NCBI GenBank assembly: GCA_030015575.1
Contig: JASDDO010000001.1
Location: 326,029,595 to 326,093,594 of the forward strand
DNA length: 64,000 nucleotides
Direction: 5' to 3'
DNA from: Agapanthus africanus
Lineage: Eukaryota; Streptophyta; Magnoliopsida; Asparagales; Amaryllidaceae
Below the pieces are notes generated by a model that did not search any database, was not told where the DNA came from, and was given only the letters and a program-made list of their open reading frames with translations. Numbering within the stretch: the first letter of the stretch is position 1; each line of letters opens with the position of its first letter. Made by a program: the position numbers and the translations under genes. Positions 10,954-23,451 of the stretch are shown piece after piece.

Positions 10954-13735
10954 TGGTCGCTACCAGGAGAGAGAGAAGGATAATCACTTTTGCGTGCGCT
11001 CTTTGCAAGATTAGATTGATTATTATTTTTTCTAATCAGGATGGCTCCCACTGTTTTTATCAAATCTTCCATCAAACCTTAAAAGGTAAGATTAGCTGGG
11101 ATTAATTACACCCTACATGTTCGCCAATCGTTCGGCCAGGCATGTATTGGTACTCTGAGGGAGTCTCCCCATGCTTTCGCATGGAACTAAATAAATAATC
11201 TCGTTTCCGCAGGGGCATCACCCCGTTAACACCTTTCTTAGACACCTAATGGATCGGATAATTGTAAAGTGCAAAACTCTCCCAGAAGTAACACTTACTC
11301 ATAGTGAGTATCAGGATCCAACTATCATATAGAAGGTATGCAATCTCATTGCAAATTTCAACACTTGAAATTCCCAATAACTGTTTTTACCCCTTGCGAC
11401 TTATGACCTTAACATGGTCAAAAAATTATAAGCGCTGGCCAAGTTCAACCCGTCATTTCTTGATTTAATTAAACCCACCCGTACGACCCTTAATATAGTC
11501 AACAAAGTCGTACGACTACTCTAATCCAATCGCATCATATGGTTGCAGATAAGTACTAATTAGCTACCGCATACTACGCCTTAACATAGTCAACAAATAT
11601 AGCATGAATACAAAATAGTACTTATCTGAAATGACGGAGGGCTATGGCTGGTTTTTAAGAAAACCTTTAACATAATGAACTTGATATCATTGTAGAATCT
11701 AGTGATTAGAAAAAGAGTGTTTTTTGTAGCTTTTGCTAGTTTTGCAAAAGTGGTCACTCCCGGTGAAGGGATCTCGGCACTTTCCTCATCGAATGAGGTG
11801 CTGGATATTCATCAAGGAATACCACTATGCAAAGCAAGAACTAAAGAAGCTATAAAAACAAAACCGAGTGGGTTGTAGCATTTGCTAGTTTTGCTAAAGA
11901 GGTCACTCCCGGTGAAGGGATCTCGGCTTTTTCATCATCGAATGAGGTGCTTGATATTCATCAAGACTATGCAATGCAAGAATTAGAGCAACCTTTTTTA
12001 AAAAACTTTTGATTCTATAACATCTTTAGGTTACTTTCTTTTCATTAATCTCATTAATGAAGTCCCATTACTTAATGTTTCCTAAACTTCGCAGAAAAAT
12101 GAAACGAAAACAGAACGTATGCTTATGCCATCCGCATTCTCCATGGGGCCCCGTCATGCACCGTTAGGTTACTTAACTAACGGCGGTGCGGGGGATGAAC
12201 TAGCACGGGTGCAAAACATAAGAAACGTTTATTATATATATCATATATATCATATATATATATAGCATTTGTCTCACACAGTTATTTGATCACATTACAG
12301 AACCAAGTACTAGAAGTCAACATATGAAATATTGGATATACTAGGAGGTCCGTGTTTTAAATTAAGCCAGTAAAGAAAAACACGAATTCCATAGTCGTGA
12401 TGAACAGCCAAATCCATATCCCTAGACCCCTATGAGAGCGGCAAGGAACCCTGCCAATTCTAGAGTTAGGAGACCCGGTCTCGACTCCTCGAGATAGTCT
12501 CCCGCTGGACTCCAGAACCCGGTTACTTGTGCTTCCCACCTTGGGTCAATCCTAATGCGAAAAAGTAAATAATATACATCAGTGGTGACATCATCCATAA
12601 CCCGGAAGTGTCCCAATAAAAGAATATTACAAACAAATTTTACTTGAATGAAAATTATAAAACTCTCATCTCGCATAAAACCCCCGGCTATTCATTCACG
12701 ACGATCTAATATAACATATCACAACAACATATAACATCACATGTTATCAACATAAGTAATTATGCGTATCCCAAATTCCGTTGACATATAGCAACGAGAT
12801 TTGGGATACTCCACATATAACACTTACGGTCGCAGAAAAGAAATGAAAAACTACAATAATTAAAATCCGTATTTCCTTAGATATCATAAACCCGGATTAT
12901 CTCATATTCCGAATTTCATTCCTAACCTATAAACCTTGCATTTTAGTCTCATATCGAAAACACATTTCAATAACTTAGTCGAGTAATTCAACAAGTTTCC
13001 CGAGTATTTGATCGAATCCTTGTCGGGAACTTTAATAGATGGTCGCATCGCCGATGCCGTCGACGAAGTGCACTAAGGCGGAACACCGTGGCCATGAGTA
13101 CCCGAGTGGATGCTTTTGGCAACGAAGTTCTCCTACAGTCACTTGGTCGGGGCTATGGAGCGTAGCTACCTAGTAAAGTTATTCGGCGAGTATTCGTTTA
13201 CGATACACAATTGCGATGGAGTTTCGATCCGAATCAAAACATCATGGAAATCGATCAAAAGAGACTACAATCCTAGATTTAAAAAATACTAACTAGTTTT
13301 CACAAAACCAATTATTTTGGAATCTAAAATTTTTATTACATATCATCAAAATCTATACAACGTTAAACATTTCGATCGATTTAACAAACACCAACAAATC
13401 CCAGAGACCTCAATAACTCGAGTCTCAATAAAAACATCCAGAAAGTGACAAATAAGATGCTGGAGCAGCATAAGAAGTAGGAGACAAAAATACCCCAAAG
13501 TTGCGGCGGAACTGCGGCCAAACAGGGGGTTTAACCATGGTTCCGCGGCTCTTTGACAGTATTATGGCTTCAAATTTCTTATGGCTCTAATACATACCAT
13601 GCACAATTTTCTGCATATTTTTAATCTCCAAAATTTCAATTTTTGAAAAATCGACAGAAACTTCACAAATTTTGGGTTTTGAAAACTGATCGAACACTTT
13701 AACGTCATAAAGACCTTTCCTAATGTTCTACCTTG
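10954..13735 (-). other. C2 long untranslated leader
   Basis: About 2.8 kb lies between the primer site and the ATG. It carries homologues of the structured blocks seen in C10 and C6. These are stem-loops with GTTGAC..AAGG-type loops at 11,396-11,434 and 11,480-11,514; a tandem module with hairpins at 11,784-11,798 and 11,931-11,947; a GC-rich hairpin at 12,149-12,193; and a GCGGAAC/GTTCCGC pair at 13,503-13,550. I see no convincing long gene in it. The tract CTCTCTCTCCTGG sits just upstream of the ATG. Confidence 0.75.
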
Positions 13736-13747
13736 GCTCTGATACCA
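13736..13747 (-). other. C2 primer binding site (initiator Met tRNA)
   Basis: GCTCTGATACCA on the plus strand is the exact complement of TGGTATCAGAGC, the usual Copia minus-strand primer site. It sits directly beside the LTR end. Confidence 0.9.
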
Positions 13748-15482
13748 TAAAAGTGTTTACTAGCACCACGATAGGGTTAAAACGGGCATCACACAGGCAA
13801 TTTTCAAATTTTAGAGATGCTAATGAACACTTACCAAGATCTAACTAAGTGTGGAATGAAGTGTAGAATGGCTCATCCATTATTGAACCATACAATTTTT
13901 AACACTTAAAAATTGTAGACATGCTTCAATAGTGCAAACAAATGAATATAATATAGAATAATCCATGCTATGCCTATTTCTCCAAAGTCTCTCCATTTAC
14001 CATCTCAATTTCTATATTCAAAAAATATAAAAACCATGCCATTCTTCATATATAATATATATATATATATATATCAAAATATATTAATATATATATATAT
14101 ATATCAAAATATATTAATATATATATATATAAGGATAAGCATATAATTAGTGAGAAATAATGTTAGTCAATATATAATTATATCAAATATAAATATATAT
14201 CATATTATTAAATCAACACTTGATTCAATAATCCTGTTATATCACATATAACCGACTTATATCATTTATCTGTATATCACATTATCAAATCAACACTTGA
14301 TTCAATAATCCGGTTATATCACATACAACCTAACTGATAACAAAAAGCCGCCAGATTACAATACGGTATCTCATACTCGAATTTAATCAGGCCCCCGCAC
14401 AAATCATCATATGTGCCATACTTCGTTACGCTTGAACCTGGAAAGTACTATGTGGGACTATAAAGACTCGTCAAAATGCCAGCAGAAGGTGATAATCACA
14501 TCAATCACCCACAAGCCGTCGGCGGTAATAGCTGGATGTAACGACTACTCAGGTATTGAGCGAATAGAAGATCAACAAGCAAGCTTGTCGAAACTCCCAT
14601 GATGCCTATAGGTAACACTTACCGTACAGTCCGGACACTTCGTCTGATATGTCGCATATCGAGTCTGGGGGCGGAATCGTCATACCCTAATAACTTGATA
14701 AGTCATGCCGATGTATGGCTCATAACGGTTCGAGAAACTACTAATAACACGTAAATCTCATTAACAGCCCTGGCCAGGGACTTACGGTTATAGCCAATCG
14801 AGCATAGCACAACATCAACTCCCAATACCGTGAGAGAAGAAAACCCTCCAATAGCTTATTTCCTCCATGTGACTTGAGACTGTACCCAAAATCCACCTGT
14901 TTGCACGACTTCTTTGAGCCGTGGTAGGGAGGAAATCAAAGCACTGTGGGAGCCACATAAGACTCTATGACGATCTCGGGTCTACAGACTAACCTGTACC
15001 AGTGTCACCAGAGAACTGCTATCTAACGATAGGTATAGTACCATATAGGAGTTCTCGGCGAGTCCTGTTTGGTGTACCCATTCTCTAATGAGAACCTGTG
15101 TACAATCTTTGATATCAAACACCAATGGATATGGGATCAACCATCGCTCCAAACAGGGTCAAGAAACGTTTACAATGGTCTACTCTGGATTATCGATGCC
15201 CTGTCTCGATATTCCCTCAATTATGAACAATTGAAGGATGTTCTAGTGGACTATCCAGGTCCCAGTTGTATTATCCGCATCATAGTCCTGGTAGTCAAGC
15301 CATCATCCTAAGGGCTTTATCAACATGTATATGAGATACGGTATAATAATACCAGTGAACATGCTAAGATAAAGACAACCAGATAGCATACTATCATGTC
15401 GAGCAAGAAAGTCCTCTATATATATGTCTAAGCATCCACCATATCATACAGTAATGGCTTCTAAGGCTTACATATCACTACA
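13748..15482 (-). repeat. C2 5' LTR
   Basis: The LTR is about 1.73 kb, running from the primer site to a degraded CTACA end at 15,482 (normally CTAACA). It contains the family blocks, the AT dyads near 14,210-14,330 and a long TA tract. The inner boundary lacks a clean TG/CA and is accurate to a few bases. Confidence 0.8.
14046..14133. repeat. TA-rich microsatellite within the C2 LTR
   Basis: Two long (TA)n runs are separated by two copies of CAAAATATATTAATAT, so the tract itself is a tandem duplication. Equivalent TA tracts occur at 52,017-52,074 and 57,604-57,646 at the same LTR position. The LTR promoter TATA box could lie here, but that is inference. Confidence 0.75.
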
Positions 15483-16404
15483 TGCTATAAGTTACCCGCC
15501 AATCCGAGAAGTGAGGCAACCCAATCAACAAAGTGAATGGGCCACCCAGCACTTCACGGAATCCGGTAACTTGAGCACCCCACCGTGGGTCATCCTATAC
15601 CCCTTACGAGTGAGGCGAATAGCCCGCCAATTCTAGAGTGATGCCACCTCCGTCTCAACGCCATGAGATGCGGGCCCATTCCTCTCGAGAACCTAGCTGC
15701 TCGAGCACTCCACCGCGGGGTAATCCTAGTATAGAAAAGAAAAGTATATATACAATGTCGACATCGACCTCAACCCGATCGTGCCCCAATAAAAGAATAT
15801 ACAATCTGGTTGAAACGACTGTCCACATGTTGGACGCTCGCCCCGCAATAATGAATATAAAAATAAGACAAAACTTTACAACTATCATTGCACCAGGGCT
15901 ATCCATCACGACAATTCCATCATAGATAACAATATCACAGCAGTATAAGAATGTATTTGCAACCCCGTCTAAATGACATATAGCAAATAGACGACGTTTG
16001 AAAAACACATACAACAAATCATAGATATCAATGATGCAAAATTTCAAGTTTTTAGAATTTCCATGTTTCCCCAAAGCAAAAGACAACACCAAGTGAAATC
16101 TGGGGAAATCAAACAAGTCCAAAAACACCAATTTACAAAATCCAAGACACTGGATGAAAACGGGCCCAAAAGTGAATAGTAAAAAGGCAGTATCGGGAAT
16201 TTTGGCAATTTGGTCGGTCAAACATGCATAGAATGAGCTCATTTTCATCGTGTGTTACATACATGTCTAGACTAAGTCTTTGCACTTGTTTAAAAAAAAA
16301 GTATAAACCAAAAAAATTTCAGAATCGAGAGTGGGTTTTCAAATCGGAATTTTTCGGTTTTGAAACTAATGCATCGTCTACTACAATTTTCTAATGTTTG
16401 GGTG
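15483..16404 (-). other. C3 leader, LTR-proximal part
   Basis: It aligns with 12,420-13,735 (C2) and 38,560-39,870 (C6) through the blocks GTGCCCCAATAAAAGAATAT and CTCGAG..CTCCACC. It contains a 197-codon open frame (15,655-16,248, minus). That frame is not preserved in the homologous leaders, so I do not treat it as a gene. Confidence 0.7.
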
Positions 16405-16416
16405 GCTCTGATACTA
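16405..16416 (-). other. C3 primer binding site
   Basis: GCTCTGATACTA on the plus strand complements TAGTATCAGAGC, one base off the canonical site and the same variant as in C4. It adjoins the LTR start at 16,417. Confidence 0.85.
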
Positions 16417-18432
16417 TGTTGGGGTTCCTAGCACCCTGGCCGTTGACCACGGCCATTGCGGAACGAAAAATTTTGGGGTTTAAAAACTTGGCGCTAAAAA
16501 CAACTACCTAGAATCGAAACCAATCATGAACATGCAAGCTACAAAGATGTTCTAGCTACTGTGATAGAATGTTATATCAAAGATCCGTGTCCTTCGGTCA
16601 TCTATCCTCTTCTTTGGATCCTTGAGGTCTTCTCTATCGAGCTTGGCCGCCAGTCCTCCTCCGTCGAAGATGATCCACCCGAGGGATGTAGCTTATGGCT
16701 CTAGCTCCACACTAAGATTCTAGTGGAGTAACTAGGGACTCTATGTTGCTAATCAAGAATGCCTAAAGATTTAGTGAGTTGCTTTAAGTGTGTATCTATT
16801 TCTCTTCTACCCTTGATTCTCTACACATGAGATGGTAGGGTAGAAGATGAAGAAGGAGGAGGAGGAGCTCAAGAAAGGCTAGAGAAGAGAGATATGCAAA
16901 ATGGTGAGAGTGTTTTCAAAATGACCATCCAAGAGAGAGAAAACCATGAAGCATGGTTTTGTATATCTCATTTTCAAAATAAAAATATAGCAACCATACT
17001 TGAATAGTTTGCACAAATGAATTGAAAATTCATTTGTCAACACTATTCAAGCATGGTTCTCACCATTCTCTCTTCACTACCTTTATACCTCATTTCCATT
17101 TAATTTAATAAATGGATAAACCAAAATGAGGTGTCCACCGTCTAGAATGTTTTCCATATAAATACGGAATATATTCAACTGTATTTATATACCCGTATTC
17201 GTATCAAAATACGAATATACAAATAGATAGAATAACACAAAGAAAATAATACTAGAATATACATATCGAAATATATCTACGAAAATTATTAAATCAATAC
17301 CTGATTTAATAATCTGTTATAATCCTAAGACGGCTAGTATTATCAACCTTCCGATCGAAAGTCCAATTAACTTGTACAATCATTCGATCAGAGCCCTGCA
17401 CGTATCAAAATACGGCTACTACATCATTTCTCCTAAACCAGGGAAATCCTTTGTGTGGGACTCTAAAGACCCGTCAATACGCTGGCAGTGGGTTTAACCA
17501 CAAGCACGTCAGCGGCACTAGATGTATGTAACGGCTACCCAGGTATTGAGCGAAAGGAAGGTTAACGAGCAAACTCATCAAAACTGCTACTGAGCCTGTT
17601 TGTGACAATCTCCACACAGTCCGGTCTGTTCGTCTAAGAGTATCGCATATCGGATATAGAGAGTGGATAAAGTCAGACCCCTAATAACACGAAATTTCGT
17701 GCCGGTATGAAGCCCATCACCCACTGAGAAACTACTGATCCAAATCAGTAATTCTCGTCTAAGTTTGCCAAGGATTTCTAGTGATGGCAACCCGTGCATA
17801 ACGCGACATCAACCCCCAATACCGGGAGAAACAAATCACCGACGATGCGCTCACTGCTTCCATATGGCTCGGGAATGTACCCAACTAAAACCTGTTTGCA
17901 CGATCTCAGGTCGATAGACTAACATGTACTCATGTCACCTGAGAACTACTATCTGACAATAGGTATAATACCATCTAGCATATTCCCGGCGAGTCCGTCC
18001 AGTGTAACTTATAAACCAATGAGAACCTGTATACTATCTTAGGTGACTAACTGATACCAATGGCTTGTGAGACCGGCCACCGCCCCTTGTCGGGGTCAAG
18101 AAAAGTATACACTAGTCTACTCCGGAGTATCGATGCCAAGTCTCGATACTCTTTAGACTTGGGACATTTAAGTATGTGCTTATAGACTACCCATCTCCCA
18201 CGTATATGATTGACATCATAATACTGGTAGTCAAGCAAGATTCCTATGGGCACTATCAACACATAATAGTGATATGTAATACCACATAATGCATGTACAA
18301 GATGATAAAGACAAACCGGATAGCATACTATCATTTTGAGTAAGATTGTTCTACCCGTATAAGTCCTCCCTCAATCATGACAATCGCGTGTGTGCGATTA
18401 CAATAATTGACTTGAGGGCACTATATCGAACA
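16417..18432 (-). repeat. C3 5' LTR
   Basis: The LTR is 2,016 bp. The inner end is TGTTGGGGTTCCTAGCACC (plus strand). The outer end, near TCGAACA at 18,432, is decayed but alignable to the CTAACA ends of other copies through the AATAAT..CCTCTAGGGCA block. It is the closest relative, inverted, of the LTR at 1-1,000. Confidence 0.8.
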
Positions 18433-19160
18433 TGTATATACGGTGAGGGCATTCTTGTAATTTTACAAGAGATTCTTCTAGAAGGGGACACCTCATTTTG
18501 GTTTAATCTATTTTTAGAAAATAGATTAATGGGGTGGAAAATGGAGATATTTGTAGCATGGGTGAAGCATGGCTAATTCTTTAGTTTATTGGTTTGCACT
18601 TACTATTGAAGCATGGCTACAATTTTCTATGGAAAATAATGCATGCTTCATGTGAGAAAAGAATAAGCCATTCTTCACTTGCCTTCATCACTTGTTCATT
18701 TGCATTTTCTCACTCTCTCTCCATTGTTCTCCTCATTCTTTCTGAAACCCTAACCCTCACATGTGTTATAAATCCTAGGGTCATTTGAGATAAAATACTC
18801 AAATTAACTTTCTACATCTCGTAAGCTACCTAGATTAGCGAACTAGGTACTTTAATTACCTTGGTTTTGTAGGTTGAGCTTGAACTATAGACTCTCGAGT
18901 GGATCGTCTTCGACACGAGGAGGCCGATGACCGAGCTAGATCCGCACCTTTGAGGATCTCAAGCTAGTGAGAAGAAGACCCGAAGGACTAGAATCAAGGA
19001 GGTATAAACTCTTTCAGAGTAGTTAAAAACCTCTAAGTGTTTAGCTAGTTAAGGTTTCTGAAAAGATCATTTATGATAGGTCGATGTTGCAAGTCATAAA
19101 ATCGTTTTAGTAAATTCTGCCTCCCCACAACCCGCATAGGGTATGCGACATCGACTTTCA
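18433..19160 (+). repeat. C4 LTR, 3' portion
   Basis: This plus-strand LTR tail ends CGACATCGACTTTCA at 19,160 and matches the C1 3' LTR from about 9,165 onward (GAGGGCATTCT, TCTAGAAGGGG, the CTCGAGTGGATCGTCTT block). Its first part is missing, displaced by C3. Confidence 0.85.
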
Positions 19161-19161
19161 G

Positions 19162-19173
19162 TAGTATCAGAGC
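19162..19173 (+). other. C4 primer binding site
   Basis: TAGTATCAGAGC follows the LTR end after a one-base spacer, as in the other copies. One mismatch to the canonical TGGTATCAGAGC. Confidence 0.85.
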
Positions 19174-19444
19174 CTCCTCAAACTTTAACTAGCAGATTAA
19201 ATGAAGTTTAAAGTTACGAAACCGAAATAACTCCGAAATGATTAAAAAGAAATCCAAGTTTTTGTTGTTTTTAAAAGAGCTTCTAAAATTTTTTTAAACA
19301 AGTGCAGAATGTTCCTCATAATGTAACTAGAGCAATATAGAAAAACGAGACACAAACTCCATGGTTCGACCGCCAGATTTGGCTTTTTTCCCACTATGGC
19401 CGGTCCACTTGTGGTGTTTGGTCTTGAGTTTTTTATGGTGTTCT
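19174..19444 (+). other. C4 leader, first part, interrupted by C5
   Basis: It is homologous to 58,394-58,650 of C10 (GAAACCGAAAT..CTCCGAAA, AAGTGCAGAATGTT). It stops at GTTCT (19,440-19,444), which is repeated at 50,028-50,032 where the leader resumes. Confidence 0.85.
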
Positions 19445-21498
19445 TGTAGTGATTCGTTAGCACCATGCCTAGGGTTTGGGTTGCACCACACATGCCATAA
19501 TAAAAATTTAGGGGATGCTAAACAATACCAACGATGAATCGAACTAGATAGGGTAACAAACAATTAGTATCATATATTAACAAGTCTAACAGTAAGAGGA
19601 TAGCAATACAATCATTGTAGACCTCCTCTTTGTGACTCCTTGGATCAACTAGTTTTTGAACCGGTTCGTTTGAATCCTTCTAAGTCTACGACGATCCACC
19701 ACGGAGTCCCTTTGCTCAAGCTCCTAGCTCCACTTGATCTTTGAAGAAGTGGAGAAAACAATCTACACAAGTGGGCTAGACTAATATAGATTGGTGATGT
19801 GGGTTGTAATCTCACTTAAAACCTTTCCTTTTTGTTTCCTTCACTCACTTGAAAAAGGGTAGAGAGCAAGAAGGAAGAAGAAGAAGGAGATGGCTAAGCT
19901 TAAGCTCTTTTGTGATAATTCTCAAATAAAAATGAGAAAAGAAAATATTTAAATGAGAGTCACAGTCATATAGAACCAGGTTAATAAATATCTAGATATT
20001 TTATATTGAGTTAAAGAACAAATGAAAAATCAAACCATGGTCAAACTTAGGTCAACTGAAGAAGAGTGTAGAAGAAATATAACCATGATTTAATTTCATT
20101 TTCCTTTCCTCAATATCAATAATATATAAATATTTATACCATGTGAGTCTTGCATTGCCATCTCCTTTGTATCATCAACCATGACACATGTATGCATGCA
20201 TGTGTGCATTCATATCAACATATATAAATACACACATTCATACATACATCATATAAGAAAAGGTTTTTAATAAATGAGCTAAAATTCAATATTAAACCAA
20301 CACTTGATTTAATAACCCGGTCATATCGTATATGACCCGACCAATTTTAAACACCCGATTTAAAATATGGTATCAAATCCACGTATTTAATCGAGCACCC
20401 GTTCATATCCAATATGCACCCCACATCATTTTTCCTGAGCTAGGAAACCCCTCTGTGGGACTCTAAGACTCGTCAATACACTAGCAGTAGGTAGGGATCA
20501 TATCACATACCCACTAACCGTCAGCGGCACTAGTTGTACGTAACGGCTCCCAGGTATTGAGCGATCAGAAGAAAAACAAGCGAACCTGTCAAAACACCCA
20601 TCGAGCAAACAGGCAACACTTACCATACTGTCTGGTCTCTTCGTCAGATATGCTGCATATCAAGTCTAGGGATGGTATCGTCGACCCCAATAACTTAATA
20701 AGTTATGCCGGTATATGACCTATAACAGTTCGAGAAACTACTGATAACACTTATCAGTAAATCTCATCAGCCCTAACCAGAGACTTCCTGTTATAGCCAA
20801 TCGAGCATAGCGCAACATCAACCTCCAATACCGGGAGAGACGAAACCCCTCCTATCGCTCATTTCCTCTATGTGCCTCGGGACTGTACCTAAAATTCACC
20901 AGTTTGCATGACTCAGTAGAGCCGTAGTAGGGTGGAGATCAATGTATAGTGGGAGGATAAACAAGACTCTATGGCGATCTCGGGTCTACAGACTAACATG
21001 TACCAGTGTCACCTGAGAACTGCTATCCGATGATAGATATAATACCACATCGGAGTTCTCGGCAAGACCGTTCAGTGTACCCAGTCTCCATTGAGCACCC
21101 GTATACAGTCTTTGGTGTCACAACCCCAAAGGATATGGGATCATCCACCGCCCATCAAATGGGTCAAGAACCATCTACGCTAATCTACTTTGGAATATCA
21201 ATGCCCTGTCTCGATACACCCACGACTAGAAACAATTCAAGGATATGCTAATAAACTACACATGTCCCACTAGCATGATCTGCATCATAATCCAAGTAGT
21301 CAAGCAAATATCCTAAGGGCTTTATCAACATGTACCAAATGAGTAATATGCATGACCAAATGAACATGTCAGGATAAAGTACAACCAGATAACATACTAT
21401 CATGTCGAGGAAGAATGTCCTCTGAATACACACACACACACACATACCGATACATCCACTATCATATAATGGCCTCTAGGCCATACGTATATCTAACA
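19445..21498 (-). repeat. C5 3' LTR
   Basis: The LTR is 2,054 bp. On the plus strand it starts TGTAGTGATTCGTTAGCACC and ends ATATCTAACA. It is the same length as its partner at 47,974. A (CA)n run at 21,429-21,445 and the AT dyads near 20,300 lie inside. Confidence 0.92.
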
Positions 21499-21509
21499 AT
21501 CTCCCACTT
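21499..21509 (-). other. C5 polypurine tract
   Basis: ATCTCCCACTT on the plus strand, i.e. AAGTGGGAGAT in sense, abuts the 3' LTR. Confidence 0.85.
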
Positions 21510-22107
21510 ACACTAAGGCCAATTATTGGCGCATCTCATACCCAACATCTCAAAAAGTCGCTCATGCTACGGCAGAGGGAGGGCCTTTATGTGTGGATCG
21601 GCGGTGTTATTCTTTTCATCTACTCTCCGAATCTCGATCTCGCGGCGATCAACTATCTCCCGATCGAATGATATCGCCTCAGGATGTGTCTGGATCGCTG
21701 ATGGGAACTGGGTTCCTTGGCCAATGCCATATCCCTATTATTATCGCAATACAATAGTATTGGATCAATAATGGTTGGAACTACTCCTAGCCCCGAGATG
21801 AACTTGCTCATCCAGACGGCTTCCTTGGCAGCATCATTTGCAGCAATGTAATCATCTTCAATCGTGGAGTCTGCAATGGTATCCTGTTTGGAACTCTTCC
21901 AACATACCGCCCCTCCATTGAGGGTAAATACAAACCCTGAGATAGATTTATTGTCATCCTTATCACTCTGGAAGCTCGAATCGGTAAAGGCCTCCATTTG
22001 GAGACCCCCGTTACAATACACCAAGAACATTTCTTTAGTCCTTCACAAGTACTTAAGAATGTTCTTCATAGTTGTCCAGTGATTCTCCCCTGGGTTGGAT
22101 TGATACC
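21510..22107 (-). pseudogene. C5 RNase H, C-terminal part
   Basis: Readable blocks are FLVYCNGGLQMEAFTDSSFQ, SDKDDNKS, GFVFTLNGGAVCWKSSKQ, the DSTIEDDYIAA block (the canonical glutamate region, EAE, has become EDD), YCDNN and LAKEPSSHQRSRHILRRYH. RNase H would remove the RNA strand during reverse transcription. A frameshift or deletion disrupts the segment after RRYHSIGR (21,653). The frame is cut at 22,107 by G2 and resumes at 29,304. The surviving 125-codon frame spans 21,653-22,030. Confidence 0.85.
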
Positions 22108-22666
22108 TGTTCACACCATAATATTGCATTATTATATTCCCTATTCTTATCCGTTTTATAAATAAACAGGTGCTTGTGACGTATGTCTGATACATATTAC
22201 AGGTTACAGGTTCTTGGAGCGAAAACAGTAAAAAAGATTAAAGACGATACAAAAGAGGGACTTTGACCAACAAATAGAAGGACCTTGATCAAGCCTACAT
22301 AAAAGATAATGTTCACAAAGTACAAGGCAATGCAAAGTCCAAGATCGCGAAGCCACGGTTAAAGTCCACCATAATTATTCACTGGAAAATCTGGAAGAGA
22401 ATCAGAAGCCCAATTGAGAAAAGTACTAAAGAATAAGAAAGCCCAGAAAGCCCAGAGCCTGCAGCAGAAAACAGAAGGCCCAATCCTCCTTTTCGGCCAC
22501 GGAACCGCGGCAAAACCAGGCCTCGGGCTGCGGTTCGGCGGCAGGGTTAGGGAATTATGGGCAGAAAATTTTACCAATTTGTGTTACGGCTTTGACTAGT
22601 CAACCTAGGTGTATTCTTGTAAATGCAGACGTGCGAATCAATTGTAATCTAGGGTTTCCTATCCTC

Positions 22667-22674
22667 TATAAATA
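22667..22674 (+). promoter_or_regulatory. G2 5' LTR TATA box
   Basis: TATAAATA lies in the context CCTCTATAAATAGGAAC, preserved in the 3' LTR at 28,535-28,542. Transcription would start about 30 bp downstream. Inference from position and conservation. Confidence 0.7.
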
Positions 22675-22714
22675 GGAACTCTAAAGCTTGTATTAGGTTA
22701 TGCCTCCCTTCACT

Positions 22715-22720
22715 AATAAA
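22715..22720 (+). terminator. G2 LTR polyadenylation signal
   Basis: AATAAA is about 40 bp past the TATA box, conserved at 28,583-28,588 in the 3' LTR. This implies a very short R region. The function is inferred. Confidence 0.5.
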
Positions 22721-23433
22721 TTTTAGAATTCTTTTGGAGAGCATCGGTGCCTCTTTTCATTTCATGAATTCAGATCTGACAACCCTGTGTTGATGTTTGG
22801 AGAGAGCCATCTATAAAGTAGGTAATTTTTCATTCTCTGCTCTAGTTTAGATTTAATTCCTTGCCCTAGATAATTGTTAGAGTTAGCTTTGTGGAAGGCT
22901 TTTGAGAGATGAGATCTCCATCCTTTTCTTACCCATCACATAGAATCAACAGGACTCCATGCATACACGCGCGCACCACGCCCTACGGCACCCTATCCCT
23001 CGAGGTAGCGATGATACCGTAGTATAAATGCCCGGTTGCGCATGTTTTCCATGGAGGTTAGGGTAAGGATTGATAAAGGAAGGACAAGAACCTAGAGAAA
23101 GGAACACCTTCCCGAATAGATCTAATCCCTTTTATTAATAATTACCATAACTCCTCTTAGATCCTAATTTGGGTATAGAAAGCGTTGAGATTTATTTACA
23201 TTTCCAAACCATTGCTAAACCTAACCATAGCAAGATTTAGATCTAGATAATCTTAGTATAGATAGATTTAGTTTTTAGATTTAATAATCTGTCCGACCAC
23301 AATCGGAATTAACTCGTTAGGGCGATTAGGAAATTCACAACATCCCTGTGGACCGACCCGTACTCACCGGCTAGCTACCAAGCGACGCCGTTCTTGATTG
23401 CGGTTTAGAAATATTTTTGACATACAAATTAAA

Positions 23434-23451
23434 TGGCGCTGTTGCCGGGGA
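23434..23451 (+). other. G2 primer binding site
   Basis: TGGCGCTGTTGCCGGGGA lies two bases after the 5' LTR. It differs by one base from the site typical of Athila/Tat elements, TGGCGCCGTTGCCGGGGA. Confidence 0.9.

Larger units (their letters stand above)
9953..15482 (-). mobile_element. C2, gag-deficient Copia element, 3' truncated
   Basis: This minus-strand element reads, from high to low coordinates: 5' LTR (13,748-15,482), perfect primer site, leader of 2.8 kb, a short gag-replacement peptide, protease and the start of integrase. It is cut at about 9,953, where C1 abuts. It belongs to the same gag-deficient type as C6 and C10. Its 5' LTR is followed at 15,483 by leader sequence of C3, so C2 inserted in the C3 leader. 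Confidence 0.85.
15483..18432 (-). mobile_element. C3, Copia fragment (leader plus 5' LTR)
   Basis: This minus-strand fragment consists of an LTR (16,417-18,432), a primer site and the first 0.9 kb of leader, up to the C2 insertion. The gag-pol part is not in the window. The LTR end at 18,432 is followed by the second part of a plus-strand LTR (C4), which shows that C3 inserted into the C4 LTR. The potential right target-site copy is TGTAT (18,433-18,437). Confidence 0.8.
22108..23431 (+). repeat. G2 5' LTR
   Basis: It starts TGTTCACACCATAATATTGC and is nearly identical to 27,987-29,298, with a few percent differences by eye. The last bases read TA where the 3' copy has the canonical CA. It contains a GC-rich block with inverted GCGG/CCGC words at 22,494-22,545. 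Confidence 0.95.

Noticed and set aside
12422-12676. Leader frame containing NILLLGHF..DDVT..VYYLLFRI, with partial counterparts at 38,563-38,760 and 46,619-46,804
   Set aside because: The similarity follows nucleotide conservation of the leader. Starts differ and the frame is broken in C10, so I do not call a gene.
15655-16248. 197-codon open frame on the minus strand, hydrophobic, inside the C3 leader
   Set aside because: The homologous leader segments of C2, C5, C6 and C10 do not keep this frame or its start, so it is probably fortuitous in AT-rich sequence.
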